The notes under the pieces are model-generated. The model searched no databases, had not been told where the DNA came from, and worked only from the letters and a program-made list of their open reading frames with translations. Below are positions 16,016 to 23,016 of a stretch of 34,954 nt of DNA, piece by piece. This DNA is from Candidatus Aerophobota bacterium (GTDB lineage: Bacteria > Aerophobota > Aerophobia > Aerophobales > B3-G15): contig JAUWZM010000022.1 in assembly GCA_030615365.1 (NCBI GenBank), positions 1 through 34,954 on the forward strand, written 5' to 3'. Both the position numbers and the translations under genes were made by a program. Numbering within the stretch: the first letter of the stretch is position 1; each line of letters begins with the position of its first letter.

Positions 16016-16623
16016 TTTTTTCTTATAAATAGAAGAGGATATACTATGTCACTCATACAACAGGGAATCAAAACGGCAAGAAATAAAAATAAGAAGACAA
16101 AAGGAAACATCCAGCCTGCTATCGTTATCTTGTATTGGGTAATAAGAAATAATGATGCCCATGTACTTAACAGGACATGCCCTGCATGAGGAAACTTCGT
16201 TGTTGGTTTCAAAAAGCCAATTATAATACCAGCGAAGGCTAATAAACTTATCCACCATTTTGCGATAAACGGAATAACAAATGGTATCCTTATTCCAAGT
16301 AAATGTGCTCCTACATAAGGAACTATGGCATCACTTATTGTGGCTATGCCAATTGAGCCTGTATAACCAATTAAAATTGCCACCCAGAGCTTACCCCGAG
16401 TATGCAATTTATACATTGCTGTGGTTACTAAGGCACTCAGTACAACGTGGAGTGGATGAAGGATGTAAAAGAAAGTATACGAAATTTTGGGAGACACATC
16501 ACTAAAAACTATTATAATCATAATAGCAGTCCCTGTAGCGGCTCCAAAAGCAGTAAATAGGGCGTGTCTTTTAAGCTCTTTTGCTATTGTATACACATTT
16601 TTAACTTTTTTCTTTACTCGCAT
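15994..16623 (-). CDS. Uncharacterised multi-spanning membrane protein next to Fur
   Basis: 209 residues with about six hydrophobic segments and a basic N-terminus (MRVKKKVKNVYTIAKELKRH). Polar residues inside or beside the helices include HPLHVVLS, SDAIVPYVGAH, PHAGHVLLS and PCCMSDIVYP, which could bind metal. I do not recognise the family. The ATG overlaps the stop of the fur gene, so both are translated from one transcript, and the protein may act in a metal response controlled by that regulator. The last seven codons (NCNSSGH) and the TAA lie inside the right end of repeat copy 1, so the natural C-terminus has probably been replaced. A longer frame back to 16671 merely overlaps fur. Confidence 0.65.
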   Translation of the reverse strand: MRVKKKVKNVYTIAKELKRHALFTAFGAATGTAIMIIIVFSDVSPKISYTFFYILHPLHVVLSALVTTAMYKLHTRGKLWVAILIGYTGSIGIATISDAIVPYVGAHLLGIRIPFVIPFIAKWWISLLAFAGIIIGFLKPTTKFPHAGHVLLSTWASLFLITQYKITIAGWMFPFVFLFLFLAVLIPCCMSDIVYPLLFIRKNCNSSGH

Positions 16624-17039
16624 TCTGAACACACTCCCCCTATCTGAATGAAATGTGAAGTTATTTTGCAATCCAATTCCTTTTCAATGTCTTTGGCTAT
16701 TTCTTTGAAATTACAAAACTCCACCTCCTTTACTCGGCCGCACCTCTCGCAGACAAAATGGTGATGTTCCTTTTTTCTGCCCAGAGGGCAGAGGGCATAA
16801 TAAAGTTTCTGGTTAGGTCGACTTATCCTGGTGAGAACTCCGATACTCTCCAGCTCCTTTAAATTACGGTAAATGGTGGGAAATCCTAAATGCTTGAATT
16901 TGCCTTTGAGAGCTATCCATATTTCCCAGGGAGTGAAATATTTTCTATTTTGCAAGAAGAACCAAATAATCGCTTTTCGTTTTGGTGTAACTTTTAGATT
17001 GGCCTTCTGTAACATCTTAATGTAATGATTACTTTTCAT
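16614..17039 (-). CDS. Fur-family metal-responsive regulator
   Basis: 141 residues. The N-terminal winged helix includes KVTPKRKAIIWFF and FPTIYRNLKELESIGVL. The C-terminal domain has EHHHFVCERCGRV and ends GGVCSEC, giving the two CxxC motifs of the structural zinc site. Family size is normal. The sequence does not let me decide among Fur, Zur, Nur and PerR. The ATG at 17039 has GGAG six bases upstream; a TTG four codons earlier overlaps that ribosome site and is less likely. A perfect palindrome at 17053-17075 lies just upstream, consistent with autoregulation. It is cotranscribed with the membrane protein downstream. Confidence 0.85.
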   Translation of the reverse strand: MKSNHYIKMLQKANLKVTPKRKAIIWFFLQNRKYFTPWEIWIALKGKFKHLGFPTIYRNLKELESIGVLTRISRPNQKLYYALCPLGRKKEHHHFVCERCGRVKEVEFCNFKEIAKDIEKELDCKITSHFIQIGGVCSECE

Positions 17040-17052
17040 AAAAAACTCCAAC

Positions 17053-17075
17053 TAAATAGAAATTATTTCTATTTA
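17053..17075. promoter_or_regulatory. Palindromic operator of the fur gene
   Basis: Perfect 10 bp arms TAAATAGAAA and TTTCTATTTA around a 3 bp centre (TTA). It lies 14 to 36 bases upstream of the fur ATG. Size and symmetry suit a Fur-family dimer site, although the sequence differs from the E. coli Fur box. I did not see a second copy elsewhere in the window. Confidence 0.65.
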
Positions 17076-17187
17076 TATTTTATAATTTTTTTTCAAATTG
17101 TCAAGGAGGCTTCATGAAATTTTCTGAAAGCTGGAAATTTGACCTTTTATGAAATTCGTTTATAATTAGTTCTAAAATTGCTGCTCA

Positions 17188-17328
17188 GCCACAAAGACAC
17201 GAAGACACTAAGATAAATACGTAAATGTGTGAATAAGTAAAACGCATCTACGCTTTTACGCATTAATAGATTAACGAGATTATATCACTGCTTTGTGCCT
17301 TGGTGACTTAGTGGCTAAACTGTTACAA
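17188..17328 (+). repeat. Inverted-end repeat, copy 2 (MITE-like)
   Basis: Same orientation and plan as copy 1: begins GCCACAAAGACACGAAG, interior AAACGCATCTACGC and TACGCATTAATAGATTAACG, ends TTGGTGACTTAGTGGC at 17315, outer flank AAACTGTTACAA. The core is about 128 bp. It ends only 2 bases before the hycI ATG, so it occupies the place of the hycI promoter and leader. Confidence 0.75.
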
Positions 17329-17330
17329 AA

Positions 17331-17786
17331 ATGGAAATAAAAAATATCCAGGGCAAAATAGTATTTTTGGGAGTGGGGAATCCAATGAGAGGAGATGATG
17401 GAGCTGGATGTAAATTTATTGAGGAACTGAGGAGATCCAAAAAAACTACATCTTCTCGAATATACCTTTTCAATGGAGGTCAGATGCCAGAAAATTATCT
17501 TGAGCCCATAGTGAAGATAGAGCCTGATCAAATTTTTATTGTAGATGCTGTTGATTTTAATGCATCTCCAGGAACCTTTAAGCTATTTGAAAGAGTCGAG
17601 GAGCCTCAGATGTCTTTTTCGACGCATACTTTATCTTTACATTTTATCCTGGATTATCTTAGGGAAAAAACACAGGCCAGGGTTTTTGTTCTGGGCATTC
17701 AACCAGGACAATTTTACTGGGGAAGTTATGTAAGTCCTGGGGTGAGAGAGGGGATAAAAAAGTTGGTGGGTTCAATTTATCTATAG
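17331..17786 (+). CDS. hycI: Hydrogenase maturation endopeptidase (HycI-type)
   Basis: 151 residues. The family start motif is FLGVGNPMRGDDGAG (12-26). The probable metal/nickel-sensing acids and histidine are in the GDDG loop, VDAVDF (Asp72, Asp75) and STHTLS (His99). This protease clips the C-terminal peptide from the hydrogenase large subunit after nickel insertion. The target here is most likely the 36-residue extension of MbhL. No clear ribosome site precedes the ATG because repeat copy 2 ends two bases upstream. The 3' third of the gene is duplicated at 25185, next to hypF. Confidence 0.85.
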   Translation: MEIKNIQGKIVFLGVGNPMRGDDGAGCKFIEELRRSKKTTSSRIYLFNGGQMPENYLEPIVKIEPDQIFIVDAVDFNASPGTFKLFERVEEPQMSFSTHTLSLHFILDYLREKTQARVFVLGIQPGQFYWGSYVSPGVREGIKKLVGSIYL

Positions 17787-17917
17787 CATTATGAAAAAAA
17801 GAAGGTGTTACCCGATTTCATATTCAGGTAAGGGGTATAGTTCGGGGAGTAGGCTTTCGCCCCTTTATATATAATTTAGCTAAGAGCTTCTCATTATCAG
17901 GTTATGTTCTTAATAAT
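17624..17917 (+). repeat. Long direct repeat, copy A (hycI 3' end plus hypF 5' end)
   Basis: About 294 bp that recurs in the same orientation at 25185-25484 with scattered differences and small indels. Copy A contains the intact last 54 or so codons of hycI and the first 42 or so codons' worth of hypF. Homology starts at GCATACTTTATC and ends at GTTCTTAATAAT in both copies. It marks the left edge of the inserted nik-lar segment. Confidence 0.85.
17791..17917 (+). pseudogene. Truncated hypF 5' remnant
   Basis: Starts with an ATG and poly-A run like the intact hypF at 25356 and matches it through the acylphosphatase motif region. The A run is two bases shorter, so the frame is lost at once. 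The sequence stops matching after 127 bp, where minus-strand sequence linked to nikO begins. Confidence 0.85.
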
Positions 17918-18070
17918 GCCAGCTTTAATAGGATTCTCAACCGAGCTGTGGCTCCCAGAACAACGCTGATGAAAAAGAATGCAAGCATAATTAACGCAAT
18001 AATATTCCTGAGTCCTTGATATTTAAAAAAATGAGAGCTTTTTTTGATCCGCTGAAAGAAGGGAACTGAG
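17918..18070 (-). other. Spacer behind nikO with a possible gene fragment
   Basis: Reading the minus strand just after the nikO stop, an open frame gives [18 protein letters not shown] followed by one strongly hydrophobic helix ([17 protein letters not shown]). It lacks a start of its own and is cut at the junction with repeat copy A. I do not recognise it; it may be the beginning of a membrane protein destroyed when the segment integrated. Confidence 0.35.
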
Positions 18071-18802
18071 CTACCTATCTCGCAAGGATAATGGCACCTC
18101 CAACCCATGGGTTTCCATGAGCATCTTGTCACCGAGGACCTCTCTTGCATCTCCGTTCACCACTATCTTACCCTCATCTAAGAGAATGACTCTCGGACAA
18201 ATCTCGAGAATTAACTCCAGGTCATGGCCCAAAATTATCTTGGTCAGGTGAAAGTTCTTGAGTAATTCTAGTAAGTTCCTTCGTGCTCTGGGATCCAAGT
18301 TGCTAGACGGCTCATCCAGGATCAAAACTTTGGGCTCCATCGATAAAACAGTAGCGAGGGCAATTCTTTTCTTTTCCCCTAAACTTAAATGATGAGGACA
18401 TCGTTTTTCATATCCTTCCATCTGGACCTTTTTTAATGCCTTCTTTACCTTTTTCCTCACTTTTTCTTTAGAATCACCGGCATTCAGTGGACCAAAGGCA
18501 ACATCATCAAACACGGTAGGCATAAAGAGTTGGTTATCTGGTTCTTGGAAGACTATGGCTACTTTCTTCCTAATATGTATAAGATTTTTCTCCCCCACTT
18601 TCATTCCCAAGACTTCAACCGAGCCTTGACTGCCTTCCAAAATACCATTTAAGTGGAGAAGAAGCGTGGACTTACCTGCCCCATTGGGTCCTATGAGACC
18701 AACAGACTCGCCTTGAGTAATATCTAAGCTGATTCCCTTCAGGGCTTTAGTACCCTCCGGATAGCTATAGTGAAGATCTTTCACCTTTATGATGCTTTTC
18801 AT
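18071..18802 (-). CDS. nikO: Nickel ECF transporter ATPase (CbiO/NikO family)
   Basis: 243 residues. ABC ATPase with Walker [10 protein letters not shown] (38-46), Q-loop in [10 protein letters not shown], signature [12 protein letters not shown] and Walker [14 protein letters not shown], followed by the switch histidine in ILGHDLELI. It drives nickel (or cobalt) import together with NikQ and NikM. The ATG overlaps the nikQ stop by 4 bases. It is the last gene of the nikMKLQO series. Confidence 0.88.
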   Translation of the reverse strand: MKSIIKVKDLHYSYPEGTKALKGISLDITQGESVGLIGPNGAGKSTLLLHLNGILEGSQGSVEVLGMKVGEKNLIHIRKKVAIVFQEPDNQLFMPTVFDDVAFGPLNAGDSKEKVRKKVKKALKKVQMEGYEKRCPHHLSLGEKKRIALATVLSMEPKVLILDEPSSNLDPRARRNLLELLKNFHLTKIILGHDLELILEICPRVILLDEGKIVVNGDAREVLGDKMLMETHGLEVPLSLRDR

Positions 18803-19560
18803 TGTACCCAGCCCAGGAGATGTACTAACAAGGCAGCAGCTACAACCAGGGATGCCTTGATAAAATCCTTAGGATTCAGCACAAAATTATCCAGGACCCT
18901 CAATTTTCCGTCATACCCTCTGGAAACCATAGCTTCTCCAATGTGTTCTGTTCTTTCAAAACTACGAACCAGCAACATCCCGACGAGGTTCCCCATAATC
19001 TTGAGGGTAGAAATATTGGTTTTTTTGACCCAACCCCTGGAAGCGGCAGCATTAAATATTATTTGTCCCTCCCCGAGAAAAAGAAAGATATACCGATAGG
19101 TGAACATAAGCAGCTGAATGAGTTTGTTGGGGACCTTTATTTTTTGAAGGGCATTAAGGGTCACATTGAACTTTGTTGTCCCCATCATGGGAAATATTAG
19201 TAAGACAGCGCTGACAGCCCTCAAACTTATTAAAAGGCTAAGCGTAATTCCCTTACGGGAAACACTTAAAAACGACACCTTTACCAGGGAGCTGCCGGGA
19301 ACCGTCAGGGAGATTATAATAAAAAGTGCAGCAACAAACAAGAGAACCCATTTGAGATGAATGAAGACAAAGGAGAAAGGGATTTTGGACAAAAAGATCA
19401 AAATGATTGCCAAGATGAGCCCAAGGAGAGCTCCCTTAGGGTTCTGCACGAGTACAATGGAGAAAATGAGGGTAGTGAGGGAGACTATTTTTACCCTCGG
19501 ATCCCATGAGTGCAAAGGTGATGTAAGATGAGCAAATTTATCAATTTCGGGTAGATGCAT
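18799..19560 (-). CDS. nikQ: Nickel ECF transporter transmembrane component (CbiQ/NikQ family)
   Basis: 253 residues, five to six hydrophobic segments. The CbiQ coupling region RGWVKKTNIST and the second motif SRGYDGK are both present, as is the N-terminal HSWDPRVKIV. It couples ATP hydrolysis by NikO to the substrate-capture protein NikM. It begins 4 bases after the nikL stop. Confidence 0.88.
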   Translation of the reverse strand: MHLPEIDKFAHLTSPLHSWDPRVKIVSLTTLIFSIVLVQNPKGALLGLILAIILIFLSKIPFSFVFIHLKWVLLFVAALFIIISLTVPGSSLVKVSFLSVSRKGITLSLLISLRAVSAVLLIFPMMGTTKFNVTLNALQKIKVPNKLIQLLMFTYRYIFLFLGEGQIIFNAAASRGWVKKTNISTLKIMGNLVGMLLVRSFERTEHIGEAMVSRGYDGKLRVLDNFVLNPKDFIKASLVVAAALLVHLLGWVQ

Positions 19561-19564
19561 GTTT

Positions 19565-20167
19565 TTAGCCTTTCTTTTTGCTCATAACGTAGAAGATAAG
19601 TCCCATGATCCCAAAGATGTAGCCAATTCCACCAATAACTTCTGTAACGGACACTCTCCCCTGCTCTGCTTTGGACAGTTGTCTCATGATCGGCCTTAAT
19701 TTTTCATCAAGAGAGTGGTTTATGATTTCCTTGATTTGGTCTACACTAATTGGGAAGGCTTCTTCAACCTTGTAATCTGTGGAGGCTTGTTCCTGTGGCT
19801 TCTCTGCCTCCACCATGCCCGATATCTCCTCTCTCGAGAGGGTATAGGTGTTTTGGTGGCCCAAACTGGCACGAAGAACTATTTTCAAATCCTCTTCCCT
19901 GGGTGGTTTAAAATTAAATTCACCCTTTTCGTTGGTCGTCCCCGTCAGCAATTTGTTTCCCTTGCTGTCGTACACCTCGACAATACCACCTTTCACCTTT
20001 TTGCCATCAGAGAAATAACTTTCGGTGTAGACCATATCACCTTCCACATAGGCAAAAATATTTACTTTATGGGCGATGGCATCAGAGGTTGTTATTGCCA
20101 CCAACACACACAGAAGAACACAACTTACTATAAGTCTATAGTAATGAAAAATTCCCCTAATCTCCAT
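19565..20167 (-). CDS. nikL: Nickel transport auxiliary protein NikL
   Basis: 200 residues. N-terminal signal-anchor (about 10-32), then an extracytoplasmic Ig-like or carboxypeptidase-regulatory domain (GGIVEVYDSKGNKLLTGTT, NEKGEFNF), a charged linker, and a C-terminal membrane helix followed by KKKG. This is the layout of NikL, which with NikK replaces NikN in some nickel ECF systems. The HKVNIFAYVEGD start of the mature region is typical. It lies between nikK and nikQ. Confidence 0.78.
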   Translation of the reverse strand: MEIRGIFHYYRLIVSCVLLCVLVAITTSDAIAHKVNIFAYVEGDMVYTESYFSDGKKVKGGIVEVYDSKGNKLLTGTTNEKGEFNFKPPREEDLKIVLRASLGHQNTYTLSREEISGMVEAEKPQEQASTDYKVEEAFPISVDQIKEIINHSLDEKLRPIMRQLSKAEQGRVSVTEVIGGIGYIFGIMGLIFYVMSKKKG

Positions 20168-20372
20168 TATCTTCTTTCATTATGGTCTCTCTCTTGTATA
20201 TCATTGTTCAATAAGTGATATCCTCCCTCCGAAGGTTGTCTTTCTGATAGCTTTACTTCCGCCGCCATGCTTTCGCACATCATATACCTGGTGCAAGAGC
20301 ACCATTGCATGCTGCACCTATCGTTATCAGAAGTGCAGCGTGCAATCTTTTCGTTGATGAATTGTATCCGTT
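20168..20372. other. nikK-nikL spacer
   Basis: About 205 bp without a credible gene. It includes CG-rich words such as TTCCGCCGCCATGC and a GCAAGAGCACCATTGCATGC segment that may fold, but no clear terminator or promoter. Confidence 0.4.
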
Positions 20373-21167
20373 TTATTTCATGTCCCTCGTTCTCACCCAG
20401 TAAACAGCGCCAATCTCAATGGATTTATCCTCGCTACCAGGTCCCTTCATAGTCCATGATGCTTCATTGAGAGCAGCAAAAGCCCACCATCCGGCTCTTG
20501 GCATAGCGTAAGAGAAGACACCATTTTTGTCGGCCTTAATGACCTGGGTGATATACGGACCAGCAGGAGGCTTTATGTTACCATCTTTATTATAATACTC
20601 CACCTCCACTTCCGCGAAAGGTACCGGGTTTCCCTTAACCTTCACTATACCGGTGAATACATTGCCTGTCCACAATCCGTATGGCCGCGTGAGCGGCACA
20701 ATCTCAGTTTCCAGGCCGATTTCATCGTCCCAGCCTTCTTCCAACCCTAGTGCGTTCACACATACTTTGGTATAGTGAATGATATAACAATCCTCCGCCG
20801 GTTCCCAATGCGGTGTGGGTTCAACATAAAAGATGTAGTCGCCAGGTCTTTTGATTTTGTATGCTGCTTGCCAGTAGGTAAAATCTTTCGCCTGGTCAAA
20901 CCCTCTTCCTTTCCGCACCTTTAGAGTCTCAAGTAAATCGACATTCCTGCCACCCACTCTTATTCCAAATTTTTGTGGTCGTTCCATCTCCATATAATCG
21001 CCTTCCATAGGGTGAAAGAACTTTACCTCTATCGTGATGGTCTTGCTGTCTTCCTGCATAACGATATCATCGGAAGGGATAAGCCCACCAAAGTGGGCAC
21101 TTGCCTGTGTCGCCCCCCAAACAACGAGACAAATCATACACACTGTGACTATACTTATCTTTTTCAT
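20373..21167 (-). CDS. nikK: Nickel transport auxiliary protein NikK (DUF4198)
   Basis: 264 residues. A clear signal peptide ([18 protein letters not shown] then ATQASAHFG) precedes the mature protein, which begins with His right after the cleavage region. DUF4198 proteins share the [13 protein letters not shown] segment, the [15 protein letters not shown] [16 protein letters not shown] motif, and a C-terminal Ig-like domain ([15 protein letters not shown]). They are associated with nickel ECF transporters in bacteria lacking NikN. Predicted to act outside the membrane in nickel capture. AAAGGAG lies seven bases before the ATG. Confidence 0.8.
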   Translation of the reverse strand: MKKISIVTVCMICLVVWGATQASAHFGGLIPSDDIVMQEDSKTITIEVKFFHPMEGDYMEMERPQKFGIRVGGRNVDLLETLKVRKGRGFDQAKDFTYWQAAYKIKRPGDYIFYVEPTPHWEPAEDCYIIHYTKVCVNALGLEEGWDDEIGLETEIVPLTRPYGLWTGNVFTGIVKVKGNPVPFAEVEVEYYNKDGNIKPPAGPYITQVIKADKNGVFSYAMPRAGWWAFAALNEASWTMKGPGSEDKSIEIGAVYWVRTRDMK

Positions 21168-21236
21168 GATATACTCCTTTTGTACTATTTGCTATCGGGT
21201 GAAGGTTTCACTGCATACATGACATAAATGTGAATG

Positions 21237-21860
21237 TCAGGACATTCGTCTACATTGCAATCCCCCCTCCAGAATCTCTGGATTTACCTTCATCAAAAAT
21301 GAAACGATAAAACCGGTGATGATAGTCTCGATTGCTATTACAGGTATGTAGACCAGGACCGCATACCGAGCTACTTCTACAAATTCACTCCCCGTCGTTA
21401 TCAGCGCTAACGCCAGGATGATCGTACCAAAAAAAACTCCGAGGCCACCAGCCAGAGCGCCAAAAACGAACTCCTTGGTTTTAAAATGAAATCTATTCCT
21501 TAAGCTGAACACTGCATATGCGAGGAGAGCTGGTGTTCCCATTATAATGGCGTTTATCCCAATGGTCGTTATTCCACCATGCTGAAAGAGAAAGGCTTGT
21601 AGCATTAAACCAACAAAAATGGAGATAAAAGCAGCTGGCCCCAGAATTATACCAACCAGTCCGTTCAGGACGAGGTGGACACTGGTGGGTCCGAGAGGAA
21701 CGTGGATGAGAGAGGCAACAAAGAAAGTAGAGGTCATGACCGCCACCTTAGGCATACTATTTATCTGGATCTTTTTCAAACTGACTGCTATAATACCAAA
21801 AGCAACAGCATAACTTCCAGCCCACACAGGAGCCGATAGAACACCATCTGAAATATGCAT
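21237..21860 (-). CDS. nikM: Nickel ECF transporter substrate-capture protein (CbiM/NikM family)
   Basis: 207 residues with about six membrane helices. The N-terminus MHISDGVL places Met1 and His2 where CbiM/NikM proteins bind the metal. Also typical are HVPLGPTSVHLVLNGLVG and FQHGGITTIGINAIIMG. Nickel specificity, not cobalt, is inferred from the adjoining nikK/nikL and nickel-enzyme genes. AAGGAGG lies seven bases before the ATG. It is the first gene of the operon, with a leader of about 90 bases holding a hairpin and preceded by a NikR-like palindrome. Confidence 0.88.
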   Translation of the reverse strand: MHISDGVLSAPVWAGSYAVAFGIIAVSLKKIQINSMPKVAVMTSTFFVASLIHVPLGPTSVHLVLNGLVGIILGPAAFISIFVGLMLQAFLFQHGGITTIGINAIIMGTPALLAYAVFSLRNRFHFKTKEFVFGALAGGLGVFFGTIILALALITTGSEFVEVARYAVLVYIPVIAIETIITGFIVSFLMKVNPEILEGGLQCRRMS

Positions 21861-21894
21861 GAATTTTCCTCCTTGTACTCAGAACACACATCGC

Positions 21895-21922
21895 ACTCCG
21901 GAAAATTGCGTTTCACCGGAGT
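21895..21922 (-). promoter_or_regulatory. Leader hairpin upstream of nikM
   Basis: ACTCCGG and CCGGAGT form a perfect 7 bp stem around a 14-base loop that can extend the stem partly (AAA with TTT). It sits in the transcribed leader between the operator and the ribosome site. No T tract follows in the direction of transcription, so it is not an obvious terminator. Confidence 0.45.
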
Positions 21923-21945
21923 TTTCAATCGCATACTTTCTCTAT

Positions 21946-21974
21946 TGTGTTATTATTTTATACTTAATAACACA
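21946..21974. promoter_or_regulatory. NikR-like operator of the nik operon
   Basis: Perfect inverted repeat TGTGTTATT (21946-21954) and AATAACACA (21966-21974) with an 11-base centre. Written as half-sites it is GTGTTAT-N13-ATAACAC, close to the published Desulfovibrio-type NikR motif. It overlaps the AT-rich promoter region of nikM (a minus-strand TTGACT lies at 21991-21986). Nickel-dependent repression of uptake is the natural inference. No nikR gene is in the window. Confidence 0.6.
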
Positions 21975-22125
21975 AATTGATAAAAAGTCAAGGGTTTTAC
22001 CCCAGTCTCAAAAGTAAAAGTCGATCTTGCTTAACCTATTGAGTGAGATTTTTCCGGAAACTGGAGTAAAGCAAAAAAGGGTGAATGTGAAAGATGGTAA
22101 GGGTCGGTAGAAAAAAGTTCAATAG

Positions 22126-22153
22126 TTGACGGGGTGATAAGGATATGTATAAT
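22126..22153 (+). promoter_or_regulatory. Sigma-70-type promoter of larEBC
   Basis: TTGACG, a 16 bp spacer and a perfect TATAAT (22148-22153). The transcript would start near 22160, giving a leader of only about 14 bases with AAAGGA at 22164-22169 before the larE start. The palindrome at 21946 is some 150 bp away, so it probably does not control this promoter directly. Confidence 0.6.
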
Positions 22154-22173
22154 AAAACCATTCAAAGGATACA

Positions 22174-23016
22174 ATGATGTCTACCTTAGAGGGAAAACTG
22201 GAAAATTTAAAGAATATTTTAGCCAGGATGAAGAGCGTACTCATAGCTTACTCTGGAGGAGTGGATAGCACTTTCCTCTTAAAAGTAGCCCGGGATGTGC
22301 TGGGAGAAAAAGCGGTAGCAGTTACGGCATCCTCCTTAACCTATCCTTCTTCTGAGCTAAAAATAGCTAAAAAAATAGCTAAAAAAATAGGAGCTAAACA
22401 TATCCTCATTCATACCGATGAACTGGCCAGTGAAGACTTTTGTCAAAACTCACCAGAGAGATGCTATTTTTGTAAAAAGGGATTATTCTCCAGGGTAAGC
22501 CAGATAGCCAGGGAGTATAATTTAAATTTCATTCTGGACGGTTCTAATTATGATGATTTAAATGATTTTCGCCCTGGCATGAAGGCAGCTCAGGAGTTTG
22601 GAGTAAGAAGCCCTTTGCAAGAGGCTCTCCTTACCAAAAAAGATGTTCGTTCTCTCTCTAAGAAGATGTACTTATCTACCTGGGATAAACCATCCTTAGC
22701 CTGCTTATCCTCGAGAATTCCCTACGGAGAGAAGATAACCGAGGAGAAAATAAGGAAAATTGGGGAAGCGGAAAACTTCTTGAAGGATTTAGGAGTAAAA
22801 CAACTCCGGGTAAGACATCATAGCAGTATAGCCAGAATTGAAGTAATGAGGGAAGATATGTTGAAACTTTTTAAAGAAAATTTAACCAATAGAATTGTTA
22901 CCAAGTTTAAAGACCTGGGATATACTTATGTCACCCTCGATTTGCAGGGTTATCGTACGGGGAGCATGAACGAAGTTTTGCACGGAGAAAAGAAAGATGG
23001 AAAAAAGGTGGATTAA
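22174..23016 (+). CDS. larE: LarE: sulfur transferase for nickel-pincer cofactor
   Basis: 280 residues. N-terminal PP-loop ATPase motif AYSGGVDST (SGGVDS 27-32). The catalytic cysteine of LarE lies in KPSLACLSSRIPYG (Cys177). Two further cysteines, CYFC (Cys97, Cys100), make the three-cysteine set seen in LarE proteins that bind a [4Fe-4S] cluster and can act catalytically, instead of sacrificing a cysteine. The enzyme converts the two carboxylates of P2CMN to thiocarboxylates. The start is an ATGATG pair; the second ATG has better spacing from AAAGGA. The 3' end overlaps larB. A small tandem repeat inside the gene encodes KIAKKIAKKIG. Confidence 0.88.
   Translation: MMSTLEGKLENLKNILARMKSVLIAYSGGVDSTFLLKVARDVLGEKAVAVTASSLTYPSSELKIAKKIAKKIGAKHILIHTDELASEDFCQNSPERCYFCKKGLFSRVSQIAREYNLNFILDGSNYDDLNDFRPGMKAAQEFGVRSPLQEALLTKKDVRSLSKKMYLSTWDKPSLACLSSRIPYGEKITEEKIRKIGEAENFLKDLGVKQLRVRHHSSIARIEVMREDMLKLFKENLTNRIVTKFKDLGYTYVTLDLQGYRTGSMNEVLHGEKKDGKKVD

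Noticed and set aside
15726..16020. CRISPR-like array suggested by the periodic GACACnAAG words
   Set aside because: The period is about 8 bases, limited to the ends of a single repeat element, without unique spacers.
21875..21945. Nickel/cobalt riboswitch in the nikM leader
   Set aside because: Only one simple hairpin is visible; I could not build the four-way junction or find its conserved bases.
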